Positions 35,474-45,146 of a stretch of 64,000 bases of DNA are shown here, piece by piece. Source of the stretch: Yoonia vestfoldensis (GTDB lineage: Bacteria > Pseudomonadota > Alphaproteobacteria > Rhodobacterales > Rhodobacteraceae); the NCBI RefSeq assembly GCF_002158905.1, contig NZ_CP021431.1:558001-622000 (forward strand). The letters run 5' to 3'. The position numbers and the translations under genes are program-made. The notes below the pieces were generated by a model that saw only the letters and a program-made list of their open reading frames with translations, had not been told where the DNA came from and did no database searches. Each line of letters begins with the position of its first letter. Position 1 is the first letter of the stretch.

Positions 35474-36547
35474 TTATTGCGGAATGTCGCCGGTCAGACC
35501 TTCGACGTAGAAATTCATCCCCAGCAGGTCCGCATCGCTGGCGACCTCCCCTTCGGCCAGCCAGACCGACCCGTCCTGACGGTTCAGCGGACCGGTGAAC
35601 GGGTGGTATTCGCGGTTGCGGATCGCTGCGATCATCGCCTCGGCAGAGGCTTTGACATCGGCAGGCACAGCCTCGGTGATTTCACCGATGGCCACCATGC
35701 CTTCGGGGATCCCGTCCCAAGTGTCGGTGCTTTCCCATGTGCCATCAATCACGGCCTGGGTGCGGGCGATATAGTAAGGTGCCCAATCGTCGATGATCGA
35801 CGACACGCGCGGGAAAGGCGCGAATTCGGACATATCGGATGCCTGACCAAAGGTGACCACATTGCCGGCGGCCTGTGCAGCAGCCTGCGGTGCGGTCGAA
35901 TCGGTGTGCTGCAGGATCACATCAGCGCCCTGTTCGATCAGCACGGTCGCGGCCTCGGCCTCTTTGGCGGGGTCGAACCAAGTATAGGCCCAGACGACGC
36001 GGAATTCGACATCGGGGTTCACTTCACGCGCATGGATAAAGGCAGAGTTGATGCCCTGGATCACCTCGGGGATCGGGTAGGACCCGATATAGCCGACGAT
36101 ATTGCTTTCGGTCATCTGGCCCGCGATATGGCCCTGAATGGCGCGGCCTTCGTAGAAACGGGCATTATAGATCGCCACGTTATCGGCGGTCTTGTAACCC
36201 GTCGCATGTTCGAATTTCACGTCCGGGAAACGTTCAGCCACGTTGATCGTCGCGTCCATATAGCCAAAGGACGTGGTAAAGATCAGGTCGGCACCCTGTA
36301 ATGCCATCTGCGTCATGACGCGTTCGGCATCGGGGCCTTCGGGCACGCTTTCGACAAAGACGGTTTCGACAGCGTCGCCAAAATGGGCTTCGACAGCCTG
36401 ACGGCCCTTGTCATGTTCATAGGTCCAGCCGCCGTCGCCGACGGGGCCCACATAGACGAAACCGACGGTGGTCGTGTCCTGCGCAAACGCGCCGGTTGCC
36501 AAGGCAAGCGCAATGCCCGTCCCGGCCAGTAAGTTCTTGATAATCAT
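35474..36547 (-). CDS. BMP-family ABC transporter substrate-binding protein (purine nucleoside type)
   Basis: Periplasmic binding protein of the basic membrane protein/PnrA family, typically binding purine nucleosides. The 357-residue product has a signal peptide (LLAGTGIALALATGAFAQ), then VGFVYVGPVGDGGWTYEHDK, FTTSFGYMDATINVAERFP and the DVILQHTDSTA region. ATG 36547 has AGGGG six bases upstream; ATG 36553 is too close to it. Last gene of the xdhABC-importer block, which supports a purine ligand. Confidence 0.88.
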   Translation of the reverse strand: MIIKNLLAGTGIALALATGAFAQDTTTVGFVYVGPVGDGGWTYEHDKGRQAVEAHFGDAVETVFVESVPEGPDAERVMTQMALQGADLIFTTSFGYMDATINVAERFPDVKFEHATGYKTADNVAIYNARFYEGRAIQGHIAGQMTESNIVGYIGSYPIPEVIQGINSAFIHAREVNPDVEFRVVWAYTWFDPAKEAEAATVLIEQGADVILQHTDSTAPQAAAQAAGNVVTFGQASDMSEFAPFPRVSSIIDDWAPYYIARTQAVIDGTWESTDTWDGIPEGMVAIGEITEAVPADVKASAEAMIAAIRNREYHPFTGPLNRQDGSVWLAEGEVASDADLLGMNFYVEGLTGDIPQ

Positions 36548-36572
36548 GTTCATCCCCTTGGTGGTCAAAGCC

Positions 36573-37490
36573 TCAACGCGAGGCGTGGAAAGACTGGGCC
36601 AGCGACCCCGGTGCCCGTCCAGCACGCATCATAACCAGAACCAGAATAGTTGCCAGATATGGTGCCATGGAAAGATAAGCCACCGGGATCGCCATCCCCG
36701 CCGCCTGTAGATTAAGCTGCAAGACGGTCACACCGCCAAATAAATAAGCACCCAGCAAAAGCCGCCATGGCCGCCAGCTGGCGAAAACGACGATGGCCAG
36801 CGCGATCCAGCCGGCACCGGCGGTCATGCCTTCGGTCCATTGCGGCACGCGCACAAGGCTCAGATAGGCCCCGCCCAGCCCGGCGCAGGCCCCGCCGAAC
36901 ATGATCGCCAGCAGGCGCACGCGAATCACATGATAGCCCAGCGCATGGGCCGCTTCGTGGTTTTCGCCGACCGCGCGCAGGATCAGTCCCGCGCGGCTGT
37001 AGCTTAGAAAGACCCAGACCGCCGCGACGATCAGGATGCCCAGATAGACAATGGGATCATGGTTGAACAGGATCGGCCCGATCACGGGAATATCGCTCAA
37101 TACCGGCACGGGCCATTTGGGAATGACCGGGGCCTTGATCCCGATATAGCCTTGCCCCAGCAACGCCGCGAGCCCCAGCCCGAACAATGTCAGCGCCAGC
37201 CCGGTCGCCACCTGATTGGACAGCAGAATCTGCGTCAGCACGCCAAAGACCAGCGCCAGCAGCGCGCCGCCAATTGCGGCCCCCGCGAAACCGATCAAGG
37301 GAGACCCCGCATTGATCGTCACGATAAAGCCGCAGACAGCGCCGGTGATCATCATCCCCTCGACACCAAGGTTCAGCACGCCCGCGCGTTCGACCACCAG
37401 CTCGCCGATGGCGGCCAGCAGGATCGGGGTCGCCGCCACCATCAGCGAGGCCAGCAAAAGGATCGGGTTGATTGCGGATAGATCCATCAT
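36573..37490 (-). CDS. Nucleoside-type ABC transporter permease, second subunit
   Basis: Inner-membrane permease of 305 residues (BPD_transp_2 family, NupQ/YufQ-like) with about eight hydrophobic helices. Motifs are ERAGVLNLGVEGMMITGA, GLALTLFGLGLAALLGQGY and GENHEAAHALGYHVIRVRLL. It overlaps the first permease by 4 bases and precedes the binding-protein gene by 25. Together with the ATPase it forms the purine importer. Confidence 0.9.
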   Translation of the reverse strand: MMDLSAINPILLLASLMVAATPILLAAIGELVVERAGVLNLGVEGMMITGAVCGFIVTINAGSPLIGFAGAAIGGALLALVFGVLTQILLSNQVATGLALTLFGLGLAALLGQGYIGIKAPVIPKWPVPVLSDIPVIGPILFNHDPIVYLGILIVAAVWVFLSYSRAGLILRAVGENHEAAHALGYHVIRVRLLAIMFGGACAGLGGAYLSLVRVPQWTEGMTAGAGWIALAIVVFASWRPWRLLLGAYLFGGVTVLQLNLQAAGMAIPVAYLSMAPYLATILVLVMMRAGRAPGSLAQSFHASR

Positions 37491-38566
37491 GCGAGCCTTT
37501 GTGTGCTGAACCGAAGCCGATAATGCGTCAGCACATCTACCGCCAGCAGGAAGAACAACAGCATCCCCTGTAGCAATTGAATGGCCGCCGCAGGCAGGCG
37601 CAGATTGGCCTGTGCGATCTCGCCGCCGATATAGGTCAGCGCCATCAACCCCGCCGCCAGCAAGATGCCTACCGGATGCAACCGGCCCAGAAAGGCCACG
37701 ATGATCGCGGTGAACCCATAGCCTGCGTTGAAATCAATGCTGATCAACCCCGATGGCCCCGCCACTTCAAACAATCCTGCCAATCCCGCCAGCGCCCCTG
37801 AAATCCCCATACAGATCAACACCAACAGGCCGGGGTTTACGCCCGCGAACCGCGCCGCGCGCGGGCTTTGCCCCGACAGGCGCACATGAAACCCGAAAAT
37901 ATGCCGCGACAGGGTGATATAGGCGAAAATCACCGCGATCAGCGCAAAGACAACCCCCCAATGCAGCCCGGCACTTTCATTGATCCAGCTTGTCGCGGAT
38001 GGATAGCGCGCAAGGTTCCGGCTGCCCGGAAACCCGCTGGCATCGGGGTTGCGCAAAGCCCCCAGCGCCATCGAGGCCAGCAGGTTCTGCGCCACATAGA
38101 CCAGCATCAAGGACACAAGGATTTCATTGGTCCCGAACCGGACCCGCAGAACGCCGGGTATCATGGCCCAGGCCCAGCCGCCCAAAGCCCCCGCCATGAT
38201 CATCAGCGGAAAGATGAACGGGCTTTCAGTTGGATAAAAGGCCAGCCCCACCGCCGCCCCGCAGATCGCGCCCAGAATATACTGGCCTTCCGCCCCGATA
38301 TTCCACACCCCCGCACGAAACCCGAAGGACAGGCCAATGGCAATCAGCACCAAAGGCGCCGCCTTGATCAACAACTGCGGGCGGTAATACCACGAGAATT
38401 CAGAAAACAGCGGGTCCCAGAAAATTGTGCGGATCGTCACGAAAGGATCATTGCCCAAGGCGGCAAACAACAGCGCGCCGCAAACCATGGTCAGCACCAC
38501 CGCCAGCACGGGGGCGGCATAGGTCCAGAACCGCGAGGGGGCCGTGCGTTTCTCAAGCCTGATCAT
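37487..38566 (-). CDS. Nucleoside-type ABC transporter permease, first subunit
   Basis: Inner-membrane permease of 359 residues (NupP/YufP-like) with around nine helices. Motifs are FGFRAGVWNIGAEGQYILGA, RFGTNEILVSLMLVYVAQNL and GYGFTAIIVAFLGRLHPVGI. ATG 38566 is chosen; the frame extends upstream into a palindromic repeat that separates it from the ATPase gene. Confidence 0.9.
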   Translation of the reverse strand: MIRLEKRTAPSRFWTYAAPVLAVVLTMVCGALLFAALGNDPFVTIRTIFWDPLFSEFSWYYRPQLLIKAAPLVLIAIGLSFGFRAGVWNIGAEGQYILGAICGAAVGLAFYPTESPFIFPLMIMAGALGGWAWAMIPGVLRVRFGTNEILVSLMLVYVAQNLLASMALGALRNPDASGFPGSRNLARYPSATSWINESAGLHWGVVFALIAVIFAYITLSRHIFGFHVRLSGQSPRAARFAGVNPGLLVLICMGISGALAGLAGLFEVAGPSGLISIDFNAGYGFTAIIVAFLGRLHPVGILLAAGLMALTYIGGEIAQANLRLPAAAIQLLQGMLLFFLLAVDVLTHYRLRFSTQRLA

Positions 38567-38576
38567 GCGATCCCCC

Positions 38577-38633
38577 CATCTTCCGAGCGCGGTGAATTGT
38601 TGCACAATTCACCGTGATCCCCGCCGGAGGCAT
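38577..38633. repeat. Dispersed repeat element interrupted by a perfect palindrome
   Basis: Outer blocks CCATCTTCCGAG and CCCCGCCGGAGGCATC match the element at 10191-10226, but the AAATAT core is replaced by a 23-base palindrome (GGTGAATTGT-TGC-ACAATTCACC, 38591-38613). It fills most of the gap between the importer ATPase and permease genes. Confidence 0.7.
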
Positions 38634-38638
38634 CAAAG

Positions 38639-40162
38639 TCAGGCCTCCACATGCGCCACCTCCATATCATGCGCACCGCCCAGCATCAGCCCGATCTGTT
38701 CCACGCTCAGCCCCTGCGCAGGACGGGGTGCTGACAACCGCCCGCCGTTAAGGGCTGCGAACCTGTCCGAAATTTCCATCAATTCATCCAGATCCTGACT
38801 GATACAGATCACCGCCGCCCCCTTGGCCGCGAGATCCAGCAAGGCCTGCCGGATCGCCGCCGCAGCCGAAGCATCGACGCCCCAGGTCGGCTGGTTCACT
38901 ACCAGCACGGCGGGGTCTTGCATGATCTCGCGGCCGATCACGAATTTCTGCAGATTGCCGCCCGACAGCGACCGCGCGGTATTGCCCGCCCCCGGCGTGC
39001 GCACGTCGAATGCGGCAATCACGCTGCCCGCGAATGCACGCGCCTTGCCCCAGCGCACGAACCCGCGCGCGGTCAGATCCTGCCGGACAGCGGCTGTCAG
39101 CAGCGCATTTTCGGTCAAGGACATATCGGGGGCGGCGGCATGGCCCATCCGTTCCTCGGGCGCGGCCAGCAGCCCCAGATGGCGGCGCGTATTGGGCGCC
39201 AGATGCCCGATGCCCTGGCCGTCAAACTGCACCATATCGCGCGCCGTGCGAATCTCGCCCGACAAGGCCGCGACCAGCTCGTCCTGACCATTGCCCGCCA
39301 CCCCGCCGATGCCCAGAATCTCGCCGCGCCTGACCGTCAGGTCGATGTCGCGCAGCGCGGTGCCAAAGCGGTGCGGAGCCTTGGCGCTTAGCCCTTGCAG
39401 GGTCAGGATCACGTCGCCTTCGGGGCGCGCGGCCTTATGCGGCACATGCAGGCTGCTGCCGACCATCAATTCGGCCATCGCGCGGGCCGATGTCGCGCGC
39501 GGCTCGCAGCTGCCCACGACACGGCCCAAGCGCAGCACGGTGGCCGCATCACACAGCGTGCGGATTTCCTCCAGCTTATGCGAGATATAAAGGATCGCCG
39601 TGCCCGCCGCGCGCAACCGGCGCAGGGTCTCGAACAGGATCGCCACCTCTTGCGGGGTCAGCACCGATGTCGGTTCGTCCATGATCAACAGCTTGGGGTC
39701 CTGCAACAGGCAGCGCACGATCTCGACCCGCTGGCGTTCGCCCGCCGAAAGCTCGCCCACGATCCGGGTCGGGTCCAATGGCAGGCCATAATGATCCGAC
39801 ACAAGCCGCACCCGCGCCGCGATCTCGCGCTGGGGCGGCGGGTTTTCCATGCCCAGCGCAATGTTCTCGGCCACATTCATCGCATCGAAAAGCGAAAAAT
39901 GCTGGAACACCATCGCCACGCCAGCGGCGCGTGCCGCCCGCGGCTCGGCCGGGGCAAAGGGCGCGCCTTGCAGCTCCATCTGTCCCGCATCGGGTTTGAC
40001 AAGGCCATAGATCGTCTTGACCAAGGTCGATTTGCCCGCGCCATTCTCGCCCAGAAGCGCGTGGATCTCGCCCGGCTGCACGTCGAAAGACACATCCTGA
40101 TTGGCCACGACGCCGGGATAGGCTTTGGTCAGGCCGCTCAGTCGCAGCAAAGCTGTGGTCAT
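38639..40162 (-). CDS. Nucleoside-type ABC transporter ATP-binding protein, double ATPase
   Basis: Energising subunit (NupO/YufO/RbsA-like) of 507 residues with two nucleotide-binding domains. The first has Walker A GENGAGKST, signature LSAGERQRVEI and Walker B LLIMDEPTSVL. The second is typically degenerate (GIGGVAGNGQDEL) with signature SLSGGNLQKFVIG and VLVVNQPTWGVD. It overlaps xdhC by 4 bases, tying the importer to xanthine oxidation. Confidence 0.92.
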   Translation of the reverse strand: MTTALLRLSGLTKAYPGVVANQDVSFDVQPGEIHALLGENGAGKSTLVKTIYGLVKPDAGQMELQGAPFAPAEPRAARAAGVAMVFQHFSLFDAMNVAENIALGMENPPPQREIAARVRLVSDHYGLPLDPTRIVGELSAGERQRVEIVRCLLQDPKLLIMDEPTSVLTPQEVAILFETLRRLRAAGTAILYISHKLEEIRTLCDAATVLRLGRVVGSCEPRATSARAMAELMVGSSLHVPHKAARPEGDVILTLQGLSAKAPHRFGTALRDIDLTVRRGEILGIGGVAGNGQDELVAALSGEIRTARDMVQFDGQGIGHLAPNTRRHLGLLAAPEERMGHAAAPDMSLTENALLTAAVRQDLTARGFVRWGKARAFAGSVIAAFDVRTPGAGNTARSLSGGNLQKFVIGREIMQDPAVLVVNQPTWGVDASAAAAIRQALLDLAAKGAAVICISQDLDELMEISDRFAALNGGRLSAPRPAQGLSVEQIGLMLGGAHDMEVAHVEA

Positions 40163-40896
40163 GCCCGGCGTTCCTTGCTGTGGCGCGTCTCGGTGCTGAT
40201 CATGGCAATTGCGACGCCAAGCGCAAGGGCTGCGGGATGTTTCCCCAATGCCGGATCACCGATCGGGCAGGCGATGCGGTCGATTTGGGCAGAATGATGC
40301 CCCAAGGCGGCCAAGCGCTTACGAAACCGCGCCCATTTGGTCGCCGATCCGATCAGCCCCGCGCGCGCGAAAGGACGCGACAGGATCGCATGGCACAGGG
40401 CCAGGTCTAGCGCATGGCTATAGGTCAGGATCAGATGATCGGCGTCATCGGGCGCATGGCGCACGACCTGCGCGGGATCGACGGCCACCAGCGTGGTGAC
40501 ATCGGTTTGCGGAAACCTGTCAGCGGCCACATCGACCCAGGTGATCGCGACATCCGGCAAAGGCTGCATCACATGCACGATGGCGCGGCCCACATGGCCT
40601 GCGCCGTAAATCCACAGCGGGCGGCGCGGTTGCTCTGCCAGCGCCTCCGCCACCTCCCACAACAATGTCACCGACCCACCGCAGCACTGGCCCAAGGCAG
40701 GCCCCAGCGGGATCGTCGCGCGATGCTCTGCGCGCCCATCCGCCAGCATCCGGCGCGCCTCGGCAATGGCCTCCCATTCCAGCGCGCCACCGCCGATCGT
40801 GCCTTCGCTGCGATCCGGCCAGACCATCATCTGCGCGCCCGGCTCGCGCGGGGCCGATCCCGCAATCTGCGCGACAGTGATGCGAATGCCCGTCAT
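40159..40896 (-). CDS. xdhC: Xanthine dehydrogenase maturation factor XdhC
   Basis: Binds and sulfurates the molybdenum cofactor and inserts it into XdhB. The 245-residue product has the XdhC/CoxI N-terminal part (TVAQIAGSAPREPGAQMMV, GTIGGGALEW, LGPALGQCCGGSVTLLWE, with the conserved Cys pair) and a C-terminal Rossmann-like domain (IYGAGHVGRAIVHVM, IGSATKWARFRKRLA). It overlaps xdhB and the ATPase gene by 4 bases each. Confidence 0.92.
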   Translation of the reverse strand: MTGIRITVAQIAGSAPREPGAQMMVWPDRSEGTIGGGALEWEAIAEARRMLADGRAEHRATIPLGPALGQCCGGSVTLLWEVAEALAEQPRRPLWIYGAGHVGRAIVHVMQPLPDVAITWVDVAADRFPQTDVTTLVAVDPAQVVRHAPDDADHLILTYSHALDLALCHAILSRPFARAGLIGSATKWARFRKRLAALGHHSAQIDRIACPIGDPALGKHPAALALGVAIAMISTETRHSKERRA

Positions 40897-43237
40897 CCGC
40901 GCGCCCTATGGATTGCGCGCAATACTTCCTCGGCCGTGGCGGGCGCCTGCAGATCGGGATAGCGCGGCCCGCAAGCCTGCACCGCCGCTGACAAGGCCAG
41001 AAAGGCGGAAATCCCCAGCATGAAAGGCGGCTCGCCCACGGCCTTGGACCGATAGATCGTCTGCGCTGGATTGGGCTGATCCCAGAGCGCCACGTTGAAA
41101 ACATCAGGCCGGTCCGAACAGGCGGGGATTTTATAGGTCGCCGGCGCATGGGTGCGCAGACGCCCCTTGGCATCCCAGACCAGTTCTTCGGTGGTCAGCC
41201 AGCCCGCGCCTTGCACATAGGCGCCCTCGACCTGCCCGATATCCAGCGCAGGGTTCAAGGATGCGCCCGCATCATGCAGCAAATCCGCGCGCAAAATCCG
41301 GTTCTCGCCGGTCAGCGTGTCAATCACCACCTCGGTCACCGCCGCGCCTTGGGCGAAATAGAAAAACGGTGTGCCTTCGCCCTTGATCCGGTCCCAGCTC
41401 AGCCCCGGCGTCTTGTAGAACCCCGTGGCCGACAGGCTGACGCGCTGGAAATAGGCGGTCTGCGCGGCCTTGGCGAATGTCATCACATCACCGCCGACAT
41501 GGACATGACCATCGGCGAAATGCACATCCTCGATGCGGGCCTGATGCAGCTGCGCCAGACAGGCCGCAATGCGGTCGCGGATCGTGTCGCAGGCAGCGGC
41601 CACCGCCATCCCGTTCAGATCCGACCCCGAAGAGGCCGCCGTCGCCGATGTATTGGGCACCTTGCCAGTATCCGTCGCGGTGATTTTGACCGCCGCGACA
41701 TCAATCCCGAACCGGCTGGCCGCCACCTGCGCCACTTTCTGGAACAGGCCTTGGCCCATCTCGGTGCCGCCATGGTTCATATGGACCGACCCGTCCTGAT
41801 AGACATGCACCAGCGCGCCCGCCTGGTTGAGATGCGACAGGGTGAAGGAAATCCCGAATTTCACCGGACTGAACGCGATCCCGCGTTTCAGCACCGGCTG
41901 GCGCGCGTTCCATTGCGCAATCGCCGCGCGCCGCGCGTGATAATCAGAACTCTGCAACAACCGCTCTGCCAAGCCATGCAGGATGAAATCCGTGACCGGC
42001 ATATGATAAGGCGTTGTCTGTGCTTCCATCTTCCGAGGTGAAATATCCTCGGGGGGCAGGTGCGCAGCACCCTGGGGGGCAGACAGCCCCCCATCCGCCA
42101 TCTCCACATAGAAATTACGTTGCCGGACGATGGCCGGATCCAGCCCCAGCGCGGCCGCGATATGATCCATCACCCGCTCGATCCCCAACACCCCCTGCGG
42201 CCCGCCAAAGCCGCGAAACGCCGTGGCCGATTGCGTATTGGTCTTGAGCCTGTGCGAGGTGATCCGCGCGGCGGGCAGATGATAGGCATTATCGGCATGC
42301 AGCATCGCGCGGTCGGCCACCGGCAGCGACAGGTCCAGCGCCCAGCCGCAACGCGTCATCTGCACGAAATCCACGGCGAGCAACCGGCCATCCGCATCCA
42401 CACCCACGTCATAGGTGATGCGGAAATCATGCCTTTTGCCGGTGATCATCATATCATCGTCGCGGTCATAGCGCATCTTGCAAGGCCGCCCCGTCAACCG
42501 CGCCGCCACCGCACAGGCCACCGCCAAGGCATTGCCCTGGCTTTCCTTGCCGCCAAACCCGCCGCCCATGCGGCGCACCTCGCAGCGCACGGCATGCATC
42601 GGCAGACCCAGGGCATCCGCGACCTTGTGCTGGATTTCCGTGGGGTGCTGGGTGGAACTTTGCACCACCATATCCCCGCCTTCTTGCGGCAGGGCGAGGG
42701 CGGCTTGCCCTTCAAGATAGAAATGTTCCTGTCCGCCCATATCGATCCGGCCTTTGATGCGGTGCGGCGCTGCGGCAAGGGCTGCGTCCACATCGCCCTT
42801 GGTCCAGATACGTGGACCATCCTCGAACCGGCTATCGGCGGCCAAAGCCTCCTCGATGGTCAGGATCGGCGATTCGGGCTTGATGCTGATCTTGCCCAGC
42901 CGTGCCGCCTTGCGCGCGGCAAGGTGGGTGCCCGCCACGACCAGAAACAGGGGCTGGCCCAGATAATGCACCGCGCCCGTGGCCAGCAAAGGTTCGTCAT
43001 GCACCGAAGGGGACACGTCATTGGCAAACGGCAGATCATCCGCCACCAGCACCGCGACCACACCGGGGGCGGCACGCACGGCGGCAAGATCCATCGCGGT
43101 GATGGTGCCTTTGGCCACATCCGACAGGCCAAAGGCCAGATGCAGCGTGCCTGCAGGCGTGGGGATATCGTCGATATAGCGCGCCTGACCGGTCACATGC
43201 AGATGGGCGGCATCATGGGGCAGGGGTTTGGCGACGC

Positions 43238-43241
<4 letters not shown>
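40893..43241 (-). CDS. xdhB: Xanthine dehydrogenase molybdopterin-binding large subunit
   Basis: Catalytic Mo subunit oxidising hypoxanthine and xanthine to urate. The 782-residue product has the xanthine-dehydrogenase a/b hammerhead domain (about 1-130), then cofactor-binding segments [39 protein letters not shown] and [17 protein letters not shown], and the active-site Glu in [11 protein letters not shown]. An extra stretch at about residues 384-406 ([18 protein letters not shown]) corresponds exactly to a palindromic repeat inserted in frame. It overlaps xdhA and xdhC by 4 bases each. Confidence 0.94.
42023..42092. repeat. Palindromic repeat inserted in frame within xdhB
   Basis: Three adjacent inverted repeats: CCGAGG/CCTCGG (42033-42052), GGTGC/GCACC (42059-42071) and GGGGGGC/GCCCCCC (42074-42092), next to the CCATCTTCCGAG-AAATATCC block that also occurs at 10191-10226. 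Confidence 0.8.
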
Positions 43242-44593
<1,352 letters not shown>

Positions 44594-44629
44594 TGGTGTA
44601 GACCTGCCGCCTTACCAGATCAAAAGGAT

Positions 44630-44658
44630 GCAGATGTCGATGCGGCGTAGACATCTGC
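44630..44658 (-). promoter_or_regulatory. Inverted repeat upstream of xdhA, candidate operator or leader hairpin
   Basis: GCAGATGTC / GACATCTGC, perfect 9-bp arms 11 bases apart, 37-65 bases before the xdhA ATG. A related direct copy of its GG(T/C)GTAGAC-CTGCC part lies at 44595-44608, about five helical turns away. Confidence 0.45.
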
Positions 44659-44759
44659 CCATAGTCACAAGGTATCAAACCGGCCCGCCCGCCGCTTTGC
44701 AAGGGTTTTCGCCGCCAATCCGCCCGCTGCGGCAGCTTCGCTGAAAAATTGGGCGAGGT

Positions 44760-45056
44760 TCAGCGCGGGTCCTGGGCGCGGTTTTCCCAGATCGTGCGTT
44801 GCCATGCCAGCCAGCCCTGGACTTCGATCAAGGGCGCTGTTTCCAGCTGGCAGATCCGCACGCGGCCTTTCTTGACAGACCGCAACACGCCGCTGTCTTC
44901 AAGCACTTTGAGATGCCGCATGAAGGTGGGCAGGGCCATCTTATGCGGGCGGTGCAATTCGCCGACGCTGGCCGGGCCAGCGGCCAACCGTTCCAAGACC
45001 GCGCGGCGCGTTGGATCGGACATCGCCCCAAAGAATTTATCAAGTTTCGCCGTCAT
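44760..45056 (-). CDS. ArsR/SmtB-family transcriptional regulator
   Basis: A 98-residue winged-helix DNA-binding protein: ALSDPTRR-like AMSDPTRRAVLERLAAGPA, recognition region HKMALPTFMRHLKVLEDSGV and wing RSVKKGRVRICQL. The typical metal-binding Cys/His motif (ELCVC) is absent, so it is probably a non-metal sensor, like the SdpR-type regulators. It stands between divergent dnaE and, in tandem, xdhA; a link to either is unproven. Confidence 0.85.
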   Translation of the reverse strand: MTAKLDKFFGAMSDPTRRAVLERLAAGPASVGELHRPHKMALPTFMRHLKVLEDSGVLRSVKKGRVRICQLETAPLIEVQGWLAWQRTIWENRAQDPR

Positions 45057-45146
45057 CGGCGCCTAGTGGCAGTCTTCGGCGGTCCAAGTCAAGGCAAGGG
45101 CCGCGCGCCACCTTGTGCCTGCGCGCCCATCCGCTAGTTTCGTCAA

